A DNA stretch of 53,971 nucleotides, from contig JAFABD010000099.1 of assembly GCA_023426225.1 (NCBI GenBank), forward strand, positions 1 through 53,971, read 5' to 3'. The translations under genes were made by a program, and so were the position numbers. Position 1 is the stretch's first letter. The number at the start of each line of letters is the position of its first letter. Source of the stretch: Pseudomonadota bacterium (GTDB lineage: Bacteria > Pseudomonadota > Alphaproteobacteria > Sphingomonadales > Sphingomonadaceae). Below the pieces are notes generated by a model, which made no database searches, was not told the DNA's origin, and saw nothing but the letters and a program-made list of their open reading frames with translations. Positions 18,362-27,277 of this stretch are shown here, piece after piece.

Positions 18362-19633
18362 TCAACCGCGCGGGCGATGAAGGGCGGTGGCAGCAAGTCC
18401 CACCAGGCTGAGCAGTCCCGCTCCCGCTAGGTAAGCGCCGACCTGCCCCAGTCCGCCCCTTTGGACGAGCGTTTCGGCAATCAGCGGCGTCAGCCCGCCG
18501 CCGATGATCCCCCCGATGTTGAAGGTGACTGAAACGCCGGTGTAGCGGACCCTCGGCGGAAACAGACTGGGCAGCCAGCCGCCGAGCGGGCCGTATACAA
18601 AGCCCATCGTGAACAGTGCAAAGGCCAGCCAGACGAAGACGCGCGTTTCAGCGCCGGGCAGGAGCAGCACGGGCATCGCAGCGCCCACAGCGACGGTGAC
18701 GATACAGCCGAGGGCAAGGACACGTTCGGCAGTGCCCCGGTCGGCACCATAGCTTGCCAGACCGATTCCTGCCGCCATGAACAGGATGGCGCCAAGTTCC
18801 AGCCCGAGAAATGCCTCGCGCCCAAAGCCCAGCGTCTTCGTTGCATGACCGATGATGAACACCGTCGCGACATAGAAGAGCGCAAAGCACGCCACGGTTC
18901 CGATCGTACCAGCAAAGGTGGGTAGGCAGTGCCGCCGCAGCAGTTCTCCGATCGGTACGCGCGGGGGCGGCGACGCGCGATTGGCTTCGATAAAGGCCGG
19001 GGTCTCGGTCAGCTTGATCCGCACCCACAACCCCAAGGCGACAAGCGCCGCCGAAGCAAGGAACGGCAGGCGCCATCCCCAATCGCGAAACTGCGTCTCG
19101 TTCAGCACCGCACCGAGAAACAGGAAGAAACCGTTGGCAAAGATGAATCCCACGGGAGCCCCGAGCGGCGGGAAGCTGCCATATCGATAGGTCCAGCCCG
19201 GGGGCGCGTTTTCCACTGCCAGCAGCGACGCTCCGCCCCATTCGCCGCCCAGCCCAAGCCCTTGCCCGAAGCGCAGGAGGCAAAGAAGCAACGGCGCCAC
19301 CCACCCGATCATCGCATAACTCGGCAGAAACGCGATCAATACGGTTGATAGCCCCATGAGCATCAACGAGGCGACCAGCGTCGACTTACGTCCCAATCGG
19401 TCGCCAAAATGACCGAAGACGAGCCCGCCCAGCGGTCGTGCGAAAAAGGCGACGCTGAAACTGGCATAGGACAACATCTGCCGAATCGCAGGATCGCTTG
19501 CCGGAAAAAACAACGTTGGGAACACGAGCGCGGCCGCCGTCGCATAGATATAGAAATCATAGAATTCGACCGACGTGCCAACCAGGCTGGCGAACAGAAT
19601 TCGCCGGTGCGACGCGGATTTGGTTCCGTTCAA
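18362..19633 (-). CDS. MFS transporter, metabolite:H+ symporter (MHS) type
   Basis: A 423-residue 12-helix inner-membrane transporter. The N-terminal ASLVGTSVEFYDFYIYATAAALVFPTLFFP, the loop 2-3 signature FGHFGDRLGRKS and LRFGQGLGLGGEWGGA are diagnostic of the MHS family (ShiA, ProP, KgtP, citrate and dicarboxylate symporters). The substrate cannot be read from the sequence; relatives carry organic acids, shikimate or compatible solutes. It diverges from a small membrane-protein gene and is convergent with rsmD. No catabolic genes are next to it. Confidence 0.88.
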   Translation of the reverse strand: MNGTKSASHRRILFASLVGTSVEFYDFYIYATAAALVFPTLFFPASDPAIRQMLSYASFSVAFFARPLGGLVFGHFGDRLGRKSTLVASLMLMGLSTVLIAFLPSYAMIGWVAPLLLCLLRFGQGLGLGGEWGGASLLAVENAPPGWTYRYGSFPPLGAPVGFIFANGFFLFLGAVLNETQFRDWGWRLPFLASAALVALGLWVRIKLTETPAFIEANRASPPPRVPIGELLRRHCLPTFAGTIGTVACFALFYVATVFIIGHATKTLGFGREAFLGLELGAILFMAAGIGLASYGADRGTAERVLALGCIVTVAVGAAMPVLLLPGAETRVFVWLAFALFTMGFVYGPLGGWLPSLFPPRVRYTGVSVTFNIGGIIGGGLTPLIAETLVQRGGLGQVGAYLAGAGLLSLVGLAATALHRPRG

Positions 19634-19763
19634 GCTCGTCTCCCCTCTGCCACCATTTATGGCAGATCGGGCATTCCGGCGCCACGGCGTTCATCGAACC
19701 GTCAGTTTCGGTTGCGTAGCAAGGCAGCATCCCATCCGAACCGGCAGCAAAGGGAGACGGTCG

Positions 19764-19964
19764 ATGCAGGATCAGCAATCAGCAGGGCGTCGCTTCGTGA
19801 CCGGCAGCCTTTTCGCGCTTCTGGCAGGTTTTCTGGTTTCGCTGGGCAACCCGGTGGATGCGCTCAAGAGCCAGTTGCGGCACGATACACACCAGATGCA
19901 GACCGACCTGAAATTGGCGGCGCGTACGCTTGAGCGCCTCTATTCGGATTCGATCCGCGCCTGA
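19764..19964 (+). CDS. Small membrane-associated hypothetical protein (66 residues)
   Basis: The ATG at 19764 has an AGGGAG ribosome site seven bases upstream. The 66-residue product has a short N-terminal hydrophilic part, a hydrophobic segment at about 11-30 (FVTGSLFALLAGFLVSLGNP) that could be a membrane anchor, and a charged helical C-terminus (LKSQLRHDTHQMQTDLKLA). No known domain. A strong inverted repeat follows 10 bases after the stop, consistent with a real monocistronic gene. Confidence 0.55.
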   Translation: MQDQQSAGRRFVTGSLFALLAGFLVSLGNPVDALKSQLRHDTHQMQTDLKLAARTLERLYSDSIRA

Positions 19965-19974
19965 TCGCCATGAC

Positions 19975-20005
19975 AAAGGGGGCGCGGCACCGCCACGCCC
20001 CCTTT
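19975..20005. terminator. Bidirectional hairpin terminator
   Basis: Arms AAAGGGGGCG (19975-19984) and CGCCCCCTTT (19996-20005) pair perfectly over 10 bp, with three more inner G-C pairs after one mismatch. It sits between the convergent 66-residue gene and pit, and the A/T ends give short U runs on either transcript. A good two-way intrinsic terminator by structure. Confidence 0.75.
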
Positions 20006-20030
20006 GCGGAAGAACCGGCAGGTGCCGCGT

Positions 20031-21674
20031 TCACAGCCCCAGCGTGCGCGTCACCATGAGCATCAGCCAGTAGAGCCCGCCGGACAACAGCATGGCTGCG
20101 GGCAGCGTCAACAGCCAGGCGGCGGCAAGCTGCATGATCGTCCGCGTCTGGACACCGGCACCGTTGGCGACGGAAGCACCCGCCACGCCCGACGAGAGGA
20201 TATGCGTCGTCGAAACCGGCAATCCGAAACGATCGGCGGCAAGGATCGTCCCGGCCGCGACCAGTTCGGCAGAAGCGCCCATGCCGTAAGTCAGATGCTG
20301 TTTGCCGATGCGCTCGCCGACGGTGATGACGATCCGCTTCCAGCCGATCATCGTTCCCAATCCCAGGGCGATCGCGACCACGATCTTGACCCACAGCGGA
20401 ATGTATCGGGTCCCGGCTTCGAGCCCTTCCTGATAGGTCTTGATGGCCGCGGTCTGGGTGGCGTCGAACGTCCCGGGCTTCTTTGTCGCGAGCCGGATCG
20501 TATCCAGAACCAGATACATGTCGTTCCGGACGTTCGAGGTCGCTTCCGCAGGGACCGCGCTCAGCGAACCAAAGCTCTCGACCCGGGCGGTCAGATCGCG
20601 CGAAAGCACTCCCAGTGCCGAAAAGACCACCGCCTTTTCCGCCTTGCGATCCTGTAGCGCGGTCGTCAGCGTTGCCCGTGCCTGTGCGACCGGCATTGCC
20701 GATACCGCCTTGTCCGCTTTGGTCTCGAAGGCGGCGGTCGCGACGTTCGCGGCCTGAACATATGCCGGCGTCGAACTCGCCGGGATCGTGCGATTGAGCG
20801 CATAGGCGGTCGGGGCACAACCGATCAGGATGAGCATGATAAGACCCATGCCCTTCTGCCCGTCGTTCGAGCCATGGCTGAACGACACTGCGGTGCAGGT
20901 AAAGATCAGCAGCGCGCGGATGCCGTGCGGCGGGGCCTTTTCTCCCTCGGGCGCCTTGTACAGCTCAGGACGGTTTACCAGCAGCCGCATGGCCAGCAGC
21001 AGCAGTAGCGCCGCGCCGAATCCGATCAGCGGCGCCATCCATAGCCCGGTCAGAACCTTCTGCGCCTGGCTCCAGTCGACACCGGCCGTGCCGCCGCGCG
21101 ACCCCGCTTGAATCAGCTGATTCGCGAGTCCGACACCCAGCACCGAACCGATCAGCGTGTGGCTGGAACTGTTCGGCAGCCCCACATACCAGGTACCGAG
21201 GTTCCACAGCACGGCGGCGACGAGCAACGCGAAGATCATTGCAAACCCCGCCGACGATCCGACGTTCAGGATCAGATCGACCGGCAGCAGCGTGATGATC
21301 GAATACGCAACAGCTCCCGAGGAGAACATCACGCCGAGGAAGTTGAAGAAGCCCGACCATACGACGGCAAGATGCGCCGGCATCGAGTTGGTGTAGATCA
21401 CCGTCGCAACGGCATTCGCCGTATCGTGGAAGCCGTTCACGAACTCAAAGCCGAGCGCGATCAGCAGGGCCAGCCCGAGAAAGGCAAAAACGCCCATGGC
21501 GAGTTGCTCGCCGACCCCCCGCGTATCGGTGAGGACGCTCCAGCCCGCAAAGGCCAGCCCTCCGACCAGAATGGCCGCGAAGAGGAACTTCGCGAGCGGG
21601 TGGGTTTTATAATCGAAACGGGGACTTCGGGGCTGTTCTGCCGACGGAGCCTGATCGAGTGCAAGCGTTGCCAT
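20031..21674 (-). CDS. pit: Low-affinity inorganic phosphate transporter, Pit family
   Basis: A 547-residue inner-membrane metal-phosphate:H+ symporter. The two PiT family signatures are visible: GFEFVNGFHDTANAVATVIYTNSMP in the N-terminal half and the inverted-repeat copy around VSFSHGSNDGQKGMG, together with GLPNSSSHTLIGSVLGVGLAN and GLPVSTTHILSSGVAGAS. A central soluble loop of about 130 residues separates the halves, as in long bacterial PitA proteins. No DUF47 (PhoU-like) partner is adjacent. The ATG at 21674 has AAGG upstream. A Pho-box-like site lies 25 bases before the start, suggesting PhoB control. Confidence 0.95.
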   Translation of the reverse strand: MATLALDQAPSAEQPRSPRFDYKTHPLAKFLFAAILVGGLAFAGWSVLTDTRGVGEQLAMGVFAFLGLALLIALGFEFVNGFHDTANAVATVIYTNSMPAHLAVVWSGFFNFLGVMFSSGAVAYSIITLLPVDLILNVGSSAGFAMIFALLVAAVLWNLGTWYVGLPNSSSHTLIGSVLGVGLANQLIQAGSRGGTAGVDWSQAQKVLTGLWMAPLIGFGAALLLLLAMRLLVNRPELYKAPEGEKAPPHGIRALLIFTCTAVSFSHGSNDGQKGMGLIMLILIGCAPTAYALNRTIPASSTPAYVQAANVATAAFETKADKAVSAMPVAQARATLTTALQDRKAEKAVVFSALGVLSRDLTARVESFGSLSAVPAEATSNVRNDMYLVLDTIRLATKKPGTFDATQTAAIKTYQEGLEAGTRYIPLWVKIVVAIALGLGTMIGWKRIVITVGERIGKQHLTYGMGASAELVAAGTILAADRFGLPVSTTHILSSGVAGASVANGAGVQTRTIMQLAAAWLLTLPAAMLLSGGLYWLMLMVTRTLGL

Positions 21675-21699
21675 GATGGGGGCGCCTTGGGGTGGGTCT

Positions 21700-21717
21700 G
21701 TTACAGCGATATGACAA
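21700..21717 (-). promoter_or_regulatory. Candidate PhoB-binding site (Pho box) upstream of pit
   Basis: On the minus strand the site reads TTGTCAT, four bases, CTGTAAC. The Pho-box consensus is two CTGTCAT-type 7-mers separated by four bases; each half here differs by one base. It ends 25 bases before the pit ATG. I see no good -10 hexamer between it and the start, so it fits a repressor position better than an activator one. Binding is inferred. Confidence 0.45.
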
Positions 21718-21735
21718 TCAGGTCGTGGGTCGACG

Positions 21736-21924
21736 CTAACGCTTGGCGCAGACGACCGAATTGATACGGGTCACCTTGCCGTTAGCGTCCTTCTCCTCGA
21801 TCCGGCTCGGGACGCAACCGTCCTGACGGCCCGAACCGGGTCCGCTGCGCCAGGCGACGAACGCCACAAGCACCGCAACAGCCAACGCAATCGCGAGCCG
21901 CGCCTTCCGATTCTGGGGAGTCAT
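21736..21924 (-). CDS. Small membrane-anchored hypothetical protein (62 residues)
   Basis: A 62-residue protein with a basic start (MTPQNRKAR), one membrane helix at about 10-25 (LAIALAVAVLVAFVAW) and a periplasmic tail with two cysteines (QDGCVPSRIEEKD and INSVVCAKR) that could form a disulfide. Composition and topology look real although there is no known family and no strong ribosome site. It is on the same strand as the gene at 21969-22682 and pit. Confidence 0.5.
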   Translation of the reverse strand: MTPQNRKARLAIALAVAVLVAFVAWRSGPGSGRQDGCVPSRIEEKDANGKVTRINSVVCAKR

Positions 21925-21955
21925 GGCGGCCGCTTAGCTCGTTTTTCAGGGAAAG

Positions 21956-21971
21956 TGAACCGGTCGGTTCA
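21956..21971 (-). terminator. Weak hairpin at the end of the secreted-protein gene
   Basis: TGAACC and GGTTCA form a 6-bp stem around a 4-base loop, overlapping the stop codon of the upstream minus-strand gene, followed on that strand by a short pyrimidine run (CTTTCCC). A weak candidate only. Confidence 0.3.
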
Positions 21972-22682
21972 GAAGCTGACCTGTGCAAAGATGCGCGGAC
22001 CGGATGGCGATCCGCGTCCGGCGAAGCGCCACAACCATGCCGCACCGATTTCGACCGGCGTACCGGCAATCGCAAAGCTGCTGCTGGGACCGATATAGTG
22101 CTGTGGCGCAGGGGCGCCGGAGGCCGTTCCCGCGATGCGGGCGAGCCGGCCGGAAACCTCGCCGCCCAGCCAGACGTTCTTGCCCACCGACCGCAGCGCC
22201 GACATGGCGTAAGCAATGCCGGTTCCGCGCGCGCCACGGTCGCCCGCGTTCCGAAGCGCGATGTTCGCCATCACCCACCAGCGCGGGCGCCGTCGATCGA
22301 CGATCGCGCGGGCCTCGAGAACATCGAGTTGACCATCCCGATCGACTCCGGCGGAAAACTCCATGCTAAGTCCTGCCGGCCCCTTTTCGGGATCGGAGAA
22401 GCGGAGCAACAGCTTTGCCGCTGCCGAGTCGAACTCGCGCCCGTCAAGGTCGACCTCACCCCCGACGATCAGCAGATCGCTCAAACCGCGCGCGAGTTCA
22501 AAAGCATGGCCGTCGCCGCCCGAACGAACCAATGTGTATTGCGCCTGCCACTCGCCGGCCCCCGGCTCCACCTGTTCCAGATCTTCGATCTGCGCGTGCG
22601 CGGAAGGTACGCCAAGGAATGACAGACCGGCCATCAGGCACGCCGCAGCGATAGCCCCCTTCCCCGCCGCTCTGTTCCGCAT
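21969..22682 (-). CDS. Secreted or outer-membrane beta-rich protein of unknown function
   Basis: A 237-residue protein with a signal peptide (MRNRAAGKGAIAAACLMAGL, cleavage likely after PSAHA-Q). The mature part alternates hydrophobic and polar residues and ends in a terminal Phe (PRIFAQVSF), typical of outer-membrane beta-barrel proteins. Segments such as LIVGGEVDLDGREFDSAAAK and AWLWRFAGRGSPSG look like barrel strands and turns. The ATG at 22682 comes just one base after the chemoreceptor stop, so the two are likely cotranscribed. I recognise no named family; barrel identity is inferred. Confidence 0.65.
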   Translation of the reverse strand: MRNRAAGKGAIAAACLMAGLSFLGVPSAHAQIEDLEQVEPGAGEWQAQYTLVRSGGDGHAFELARGLSDLLIVGGEVDLDGREFDSAAAKLLLRFSDPEKGPAGLSMEFSAGVDRDGQLDVLEARAIVDRRRPRWWVMANIALRNAGDRGARGTGIAYAMSALRSVGKNVWLGGEVSGRLARIAGTASGAPAPQHYIGPSSSFAIAGTPVEIGAAWLWRFAGRGSPSGPRIFAQVSF

Positions 22683-22683
22683 T

Positions 22684-24897
22684 TCAGCGCGCCGTGGCCA
22701 ACATGGCAGCCGGTCGCTCGGCAACGCGCCGGCCCGCATGTCCGCCCGAGGCAGGGGCAACAGGTGCGCCGCCGGTCCGAAATGCGCGCGCGCGGTCGGA
22801 CAGCGACTCGCTCTCGTGATGGAGGTGACGCGCCGCTGCCGACGTCTCCTCGACCATTGCCGCGTTTTGTTGGGTCGAATGATCCATCGCCGCAATGGCA
22901 CTGCTGATCTCGGAGATCGCGCTCGACTGGGCACGGTTGTCAGCCGCCATCGCATCCACGAGCCCATGCACCTCCCGAACTTCGTCGAGTACGCGATCGA
23001 ACGATCCGTCGACCTTTTCGACGCAGGCGACTGCCGAATGGACCTCAACCTGGGCCGCATCGAGTTGCTCATGCGCCCGAGCGGCCTCTTCCTCAGAGCG
23101 CATGGCGAGGGCCGACACAAGGTCGGCAACCACCGCAAAACCGCGTCCAGCCTCGCCGGCACGCCCCGCCTCGACGGCCGCATTCATTGCGAGCACGCGC
23201 GTCTGGAAGGCGATCTTGTCGAGCGCCTCGATCACGCTGTCGATGCCCTTGGCACTTTCAGAGACGCGTTCCATGGCAGAGACCGCGCTCATCGCCAGCG
23301 ACTTGCCGTCATCGGCGACCTCGATCGCATCGTTCGCTCGCGCCACGGTACGTTCGGCGGCGCTCGCGCTTGCCCGAAGGCGCTGGTCGATCTGCGTCAG
23401 CGCCGCAGATGTCTCCTCCAGGCTCGCGGCATTGCTTTCGGTACGGCGAGCGAGATCGTCCGACGCCGCCGAAATTTCCATTGCGCCGGTGCGAATGCCC
23501 TCGGCACTGTCGACGACACTCGCGATCAATCCGCGAAGGGCCTGCAGCGCATCATTGTAGTTGGTCCGCAGTGCTTCGTAGGCGGGCGGGAAAACTTCGC
23601 GGATCTCCGCCGTCAGGTCGCCCTGACGCATCGCCGAAAGCCCGGCACCGATGCTCTCGGTGACGCGCGCCTGCTCTGCGGCGTGGCGCGCATCCGCAAC
23701 CGCGCGATCCGCCGCAGCCTGGCGAAAAACGTCGGCGGCACGCGCCAGGGTGCCAATCTCGTCGGCTCGGTCGAGCGACGGGATCGCACGGTCTTCGCCG
23801 TGTGCAAGTCGGTCGACTGCATCCGCGAGCACCTGCATCGGGCGTCCGACGAGACGGCGCACAGCAAAGAGGATCGCGACCACCAGTCCGATCGTCACCA
23901 CGATCGCACAGGCGATGAGGTTCCATTTGAGCGCAACGGCCGGCGCCGAGATCGCTGCCGCCGGGATTTCCGAAATCAGCGCCCAGCGCGCCTTCACCTG
24001 CGCCAGTTCAACGGGCTGAACGAACCGGATCCACTGGACACCCGACGCGTCCGTCACCGTAAACGACTGCGGTCGTCCGGTATCGATGACCTGCCGGACC
24101 ACGTCCTTGCCGATGTCGGAATAAGGCTTCATCCGCTTTGCGGCGTCCGGATTGACCAGCCAGTTTCCTGCGCCGGACACGAGCAGCAGCCGACCGACAC
24201 CGAAAGGTTGAACTTTCGACAACCGCGACGTCATTTCGTCGAGCGCCATGTCCATGCCGGCAACTCCCACGATGCGCCCTGCGTGCCGCACGGGGTGCAC
24301 CACCGACATCATGACATAGGTCTTGCCATAGACGTCATAGGCATAGGGTTCGACAAGCGCCGGTCGCCCCTGATCGTGCGCCTGCTTGTAATAGTCTGCA
24401 TTGTAATCGGCGTCATTGGCGACCGGATCGAGCGTAACCTTGCCGCCCGGGCGCAACCACCATGGCGCGAAGTTACCCTTCGGCGACGATCCCGGCTGGC
24501 CCCGATGATCGGCATCGAGACCGATGCTGTCGCGCTCGGCCATATGCCAGACGCCGAACTCGATCGGCGTGATGTTGAGGTAGCTGCGCAGTTCACGCAC
24601 GATGTCCGCCCGCGACGCGCCGCGGTCATAGCTGTTGGAAACCGCGGTCGCGACGGACTGCGCCGCACTGCCGATCTCCGCCACGTCCCGGGCGACGCTT
24701 TCGGCGTGGACACGCGCATCGGCAAAGGCCCCCTCGGTCGACAGTCGACTCACGGCGCCTTGGGTGGCCGCAACGACGATCGAAAAACCGATGGTGAGCA
24801 GCAACAGGACTGCCGCTGCGGAAACGGTAAGCAGCTTGCCCGCGATAGGAAGCCGCTGAAAAGCGTTGCTGATCGCGGAAGGGCCGATGGCCGCCAT
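22684..24897 (-). CDS. Methyl-accepting chemotaxis protein with Cache sensor
   Basis: A 737-residue transmembrane chemoreceptor. Domains in order: membrane helix 1 at about 20-43; a periplasmic Cache-type sensor at about 45-320 (features such as FGVWHMAERDSIGLDADHRG, YVMMSVVHPVRHAGRIVGVAGMDMAL, LLVSGAGNWLVNPD); helix 2 at about 330-350; a HAMP domain with RRLVGRPMQVLADAVDRLAHGE; a linker; and the MA signalling domain with the hairpin-tip region IDSVIEALDKIAFQTRVLAMNAAVEAGRAGEAGRGFAVVA. The tip is slightly degenerate relative to the usual I-IQNIA-QTNLLALNA. It senses a small periplasmic ligand, unknown here, and signals to CheA. It lies downstream of a TorF porin gene and upstream of a secreted protein on the same strand. 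No che genes are in the window. Confidence 0.92.
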   Translation of the reverse strand: MAAIGPSAISNAFQRLPIAGKLLTVSAAAVLLLLTIGFSIVVAATQGAVSRLSTEGAFADARVHAESVARDVAEIGSAAQSVATAVSNSYDRGASRADIVRELRSYLNITPIEFGVWHMAERDSIGLDADHRGQPGSSPKGNFAPWWLRPGGKVTLDPVANDADYNADYYKQAHDQGRPALVEPYAYDVYGKTYVMMSVVHPVRHAGRIVGVAGMDMALDEMTSRLSKVQPFGVGRLLLVSGAGNWLVNPDAAKRMKPYSDIGKDVVRQVIDTGRPQSFTVTDASGVQWIRFVQPVELAQVKARWALISEIPAAAISAPAVALKWNLIACAIVVTIGLVVAILFAVRRLVGRPMQVLADAVDRLAHGEDRAIPSLDRADEIGTLARAADVFRQAAADRAVADARHAAEQARVTESIGAGLSAMRQGDLTAEIREVFPPAYEALRTNYNDALQALRGLIASVVDSAEGIRTGAMEISAASDDLARRTESNAASLEETSAALTQIDQRLRASASAAERTVARANDAIEVADDGKSLAMSAVSAMERVSESAKGIDSVIEALDKIAFQTRVLAMNAAVEAGRAGEAGRGFAVVADLVSALAMRSEEEAARAHEQLDAAQVEVHSAVACVEKVDGSFDRVLDEVREVHGLVDAMAADNRAQSSAISEISSAIAAMDHSTQQNAAMVEETSAAARHLHHESESLSDRARAFRTGGAPVAPASGGHAGRRVAERPAAMLATAR

Positions 24898-24964
24898 AAG
24901 GTTCTTCTTTCCCTTGGTCGAGAATTAGGGGTCGGATGGTGGAAGCGCCTCGCGAGGCGGCGAC

Positions 24965-25681
24965 TCAAAAGGTCAGGCGTGCGCTTGCCAGCAGTGTCGG
25001 CTTCGCGATGCCGAGCCGGGGTACGTCGGTATCGATATAGTTGAGCCCGAACTTCACATGCTTGAGCGTGACCGTCGCTCCCAGCGACCAGTCGAGATAT
25101 TCGCCGTTGGGCGCCCAGGCGCCGGCCGATCGCCCCAGATGGGCATTGAGCGCCACCCGGCTCTTCGGCACCGCATATTGCACGTCAAGCCCGAGATTGA
25201 AGTTCTCACGGTGCGAGAGCGACGTCTGCCGCGGCGCATAATAGGCACTGGCGGTCGCTGTGACCGGCCCGATCACTTCGGAGTAGCGGATATAGGTTTC
25301 CGCATAGTCGATCGGCGGCGCAGAGGCCGCACGGCGCGGATAGGTGTAATATGCCAACCCGACATCGAGCGTCCCCGTCTTGCTCAGGGCGTGCGTCCAG
25401 CCGCCGGTAAAGTCGAGTTCGACCGTCCCCAGCGCATCGGTTTTCGGCAGAGACGAAACGAAGACGTTGGCGTAAAGCCCGCTTTTATGACTGATCGTCA
25501 CCTGCGGCTGAACGGCTGCCTTGCGATCGGTATAGGACAGGCCGCGAAACCGGTAGTCGCTGACAACCGCGACCTCGCCACTCACAGTCAGACCGGGAGC
25601 AATCGTCTGCTGTGCGTGTGCCGCCCCGCTCCAAAACCCCACGGCACCAGCAAGAACCGCAGGAATCCAGTAGCTTTTCAT
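24965..25681 (-). CDS. TorF-family putative porin
   Basis: A 238-residue outer-membrane protein with signal peptide (MKSYWIPAVLAGAVGFWSGA, cleaved after AHA-Q) and the typical family opening VSGEVAVVSDYRFRGLSYTDRKAAVQPQ, followed by alternating beta-strand segments (GLYANVFVSSLP, VELDFTGGWTHAL, LDVGLAYYTYPRR) and a terminal Phe (LLASARLTF). It matches the TIGR02001/Gcw_chp proteins, often called putative porins. A GAGAAAAG purine run precedes the ATG. An IS1380 element begins only 33 bases upstream, so the native promoter has probably been displaced. The MCP gene follows after 67 bases. Confidence 0.88.
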   Translation of the reverse strand: MKSYWIPAVLAGAVGFWSGAAHAQQTIAPGLTVSGEVAVVSDYRFRGLSYTDRKAAVQPQVTISHKSGLYANVFVSSLPKTDALGTVELDFTGGWTHALSKTGTLDVGLAYYTYPRRAASAPPIDYAETYIRYSEVIGPVTATASAYYAPRQTSLSHRENFNLGLDVQYAVPKSRVALNAHLGRSAGAWAPNGEYLDWSLGATVTLKHVKFGLNYIDTDVPRLGIAKPTLLASARLTF

Positions 25682-25710
25682 TATACTTTTCTCGCCCGAG
25701 ACGATCCCCT

Positions 25711-25714
25711 CTAG
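25711..25714. repeat. Left target-site duplication of the IS (CTAG)
   Basis: CTAG abuts the left end of the insertion sequence and is repeated at 27278-27281 on the other side. Four bases is a length reported for IS1380-family target duplications. Because CTAG is its own reverse complement the match is weaker evidence than a non-palindromic one. Confidence 0.6.
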
Positions 25715-27277
25715 CCCGGCTTATTCATGAGCCCGCTGCACTGGGGCGTGCCGGGTTTGATGTGTCGGTGGCCGCGTGATCCGGGCGCGCGGTTTCGGCG
25801 GCGTTTTTCGCCGCAGCAAAACCGATGGCTTTTCGAGGTTGATGGGCGATGGCTCGGGCTTTGTGCGGCACAGCCGCGCTGGCTATGTCGGCGCTGGCCG
25901 GAGACTGGTGGCGATGGCTTTGAACACGCCGGCGTCGGGGCATGCTGACGCGAAGGCGACACGGATGCGCGAGGCGGTCTCGATGACGCGGGCGGCGACC
26001 TTGAGCAGCCGCAGGCGCAGCGTTGCGAACTCGGCAGTGGCCAGAGAGGTGGCCTTGGGGATGGCCTGCTGGACGCGCCACATCAGCCAGTAGGCGGCGG
26101 TATGCAGGATGAGGCGCATCTGGTTGGCATTGGCCGAGCGGCACGAGGTGCGATCGCTGGCCAACTGGGTCTTGTGGCGCTTGATCAGGTTTTCGGCTTG
26201 GCCGCGCGCGCAATAGAGCGTGTCGTAAATGTGCTCGGGCGAGCCTTCTGTCAGCGAGGTGACGACATAGCGGATGTCCATGCCCAGCGTGCTGGCCTCA
26301 ATCCGGGCGACGACGCGGCGTTGGCTCTTCCAGCTTTTGGCGCCGTAGCGGGTCTCGACATAGTTGCGCAGGACCGGATGTTGGGCCTGGGCCCGCTTGA
26401 CCGCGCAGGCATCGGCGACGGCAACGATGGCCGGATCGGCCCGCAGCGCGGCGTTGGTCGGCAAGCCGAACACGTAATCGACCCCGGCCGCCTCGCAGAA
26501 CGCCATGATCTCGGGACGGGCGTAGTGCCCATCGCCGCGGATGGTGATGTGGGTATCGGGCCAGTGCTGGCGGATATGACGCACCAGGCGCCGGATGTGG
26601 CCGGCACCTTCGGCACCCGACGGCGTCTTGCCAGTGCGCAGCAGCATCGCCACCGGCCGCCCGCTCGCGGTATCGTACACATGGATCGGCAGGAAGCAGC
26701 GCTCACCGTGATGTCCGTTCCAGAACGAGAGCTGCTGATAGCCGTGCACGACATCACACGTGTCATCGATATCCAGCGTCACCGCCGCCGGTGGGGCCGG
26801 ATAGCTGGCACAGTAAACGCCGATCATCGCGACCATCATCCGGGCCAGTTCACGCGTGGTCGGTGCATTCTCCCAGCGGCTCATCGTCGGTTGGCTGGCC
26901 AGCCCCGCGCCCGATCCCGGCAACTTGCCCAGCGCCAGGCGGAAGCCCGGATCGTCGCGCAGGGCATCGAGATCATCGGCGTCCTCATAGCCACACGTGA
27001 TCGCGAACACACGGGCACGCAGAATGTCATCGAGGCGATGGATCACCCGCGTCGGGTCACGCGGATCGGCGATGCACGCAGCAAGCTGCCGGCAGATCCC
27101 CATCGCGCGCTCGGCCTGCGCCAGCAGCAGAACGCCGCCGTCAGAGGTCAGCCGGCCACCGTCGAACGCGGTTGTGACCTTCTTGCCGCCAACCGCTGGA
27201 AACGAAAATCCCGGTGCGCTATCATCGCTCCCGGCGGGTGTGGTCCGTGGCATAAATTGCCTCGCTGAAGGACTGGT
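25715..27277 (-). mobile_element. IS1380-family insertion sequence
   Basis: A complete-looking element of about 1563 bp carrying one transposase gene on the minus strand. Ends are set by flanking CTAG repeats and imperfect terminal inverted repeats: CCCGGCTTATTCATGAG at the left and, on the opposite strand, ACCAGTCCTTCAGCGAG at the right (shared CC, G, TTCA and GAG positions). The transposase frame is intact, so the copy may still be active. It sits between the TorF porin and uvrD, with no cargo gene. The end assignment is my own reading and could be off by a few bases. Confidence 0.8.
25883..27253 (-). CDS. IS1380-family transposase
   Basis: A 456-residue DDE transposase. It begins with the family pattern FDGGRLTSDGGVLLLAQAER and contains the putative catalytic aspartates in VTLDIDDTCD and ITIRGDGHYARPE and the glutamate in YCARGQAENLIKRHK, plus the C-terminal HTAAYWLMW helix. 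No frameshift or stop is seen. It is the only gene of the element and reads toward the porin, so read-through transcription could reach torF. Confidence 0.93.
   Translation of the reverse strand: MPRTTPAGSDDSAPGFSFPAVGGKKVTTAFDGGRLTSDGGVLLLAQAERAMGICRQLAACIADPRDPTRVIHRLDDILRARVFAITCGYEDADDLDALRDDPGFRLALGKLPGSGAGLASQPTMSRWENAPTTRELARMMVAMIGVYCASYPAPPAAVTLDIDDTCDVVHGYQQLSFWNGHHGERCFLPIHVYDTASGRPVAMLLRTGKTPSGAEGAGHIRRLVRHIRQHWPDTHITIRGDGHYARPEIMAFCEAAGVDYVFGLPTNAALRADPAIVAVADACAVKRAQAQHPVLRNYVETRYGAKSWKSQRRVVARIEASTLGMDIRYVVTSLTEGSPEHIYDTLYCARGQAENLIKRHKTQLASDRTSCRSANANQMRLILHTAAYWLMWRVQQAIPKATSLATAEFATLRLRLLKVAARVIETASRIRVAFASACPDAGVFKAIATSLRPAPT

Noticed and set aside
22363..25044. A long 893-codon plus-strand open frame
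   Set aside because: It is antisense to the chemoreceptor, whose domains are clear. The frame exists because of high GC third positions and has no recognisable motif.
26102..27268. A plus-strand open frame inside the IS
   Set aside because: It is the antisense of the transposase, which carries the family motifs.
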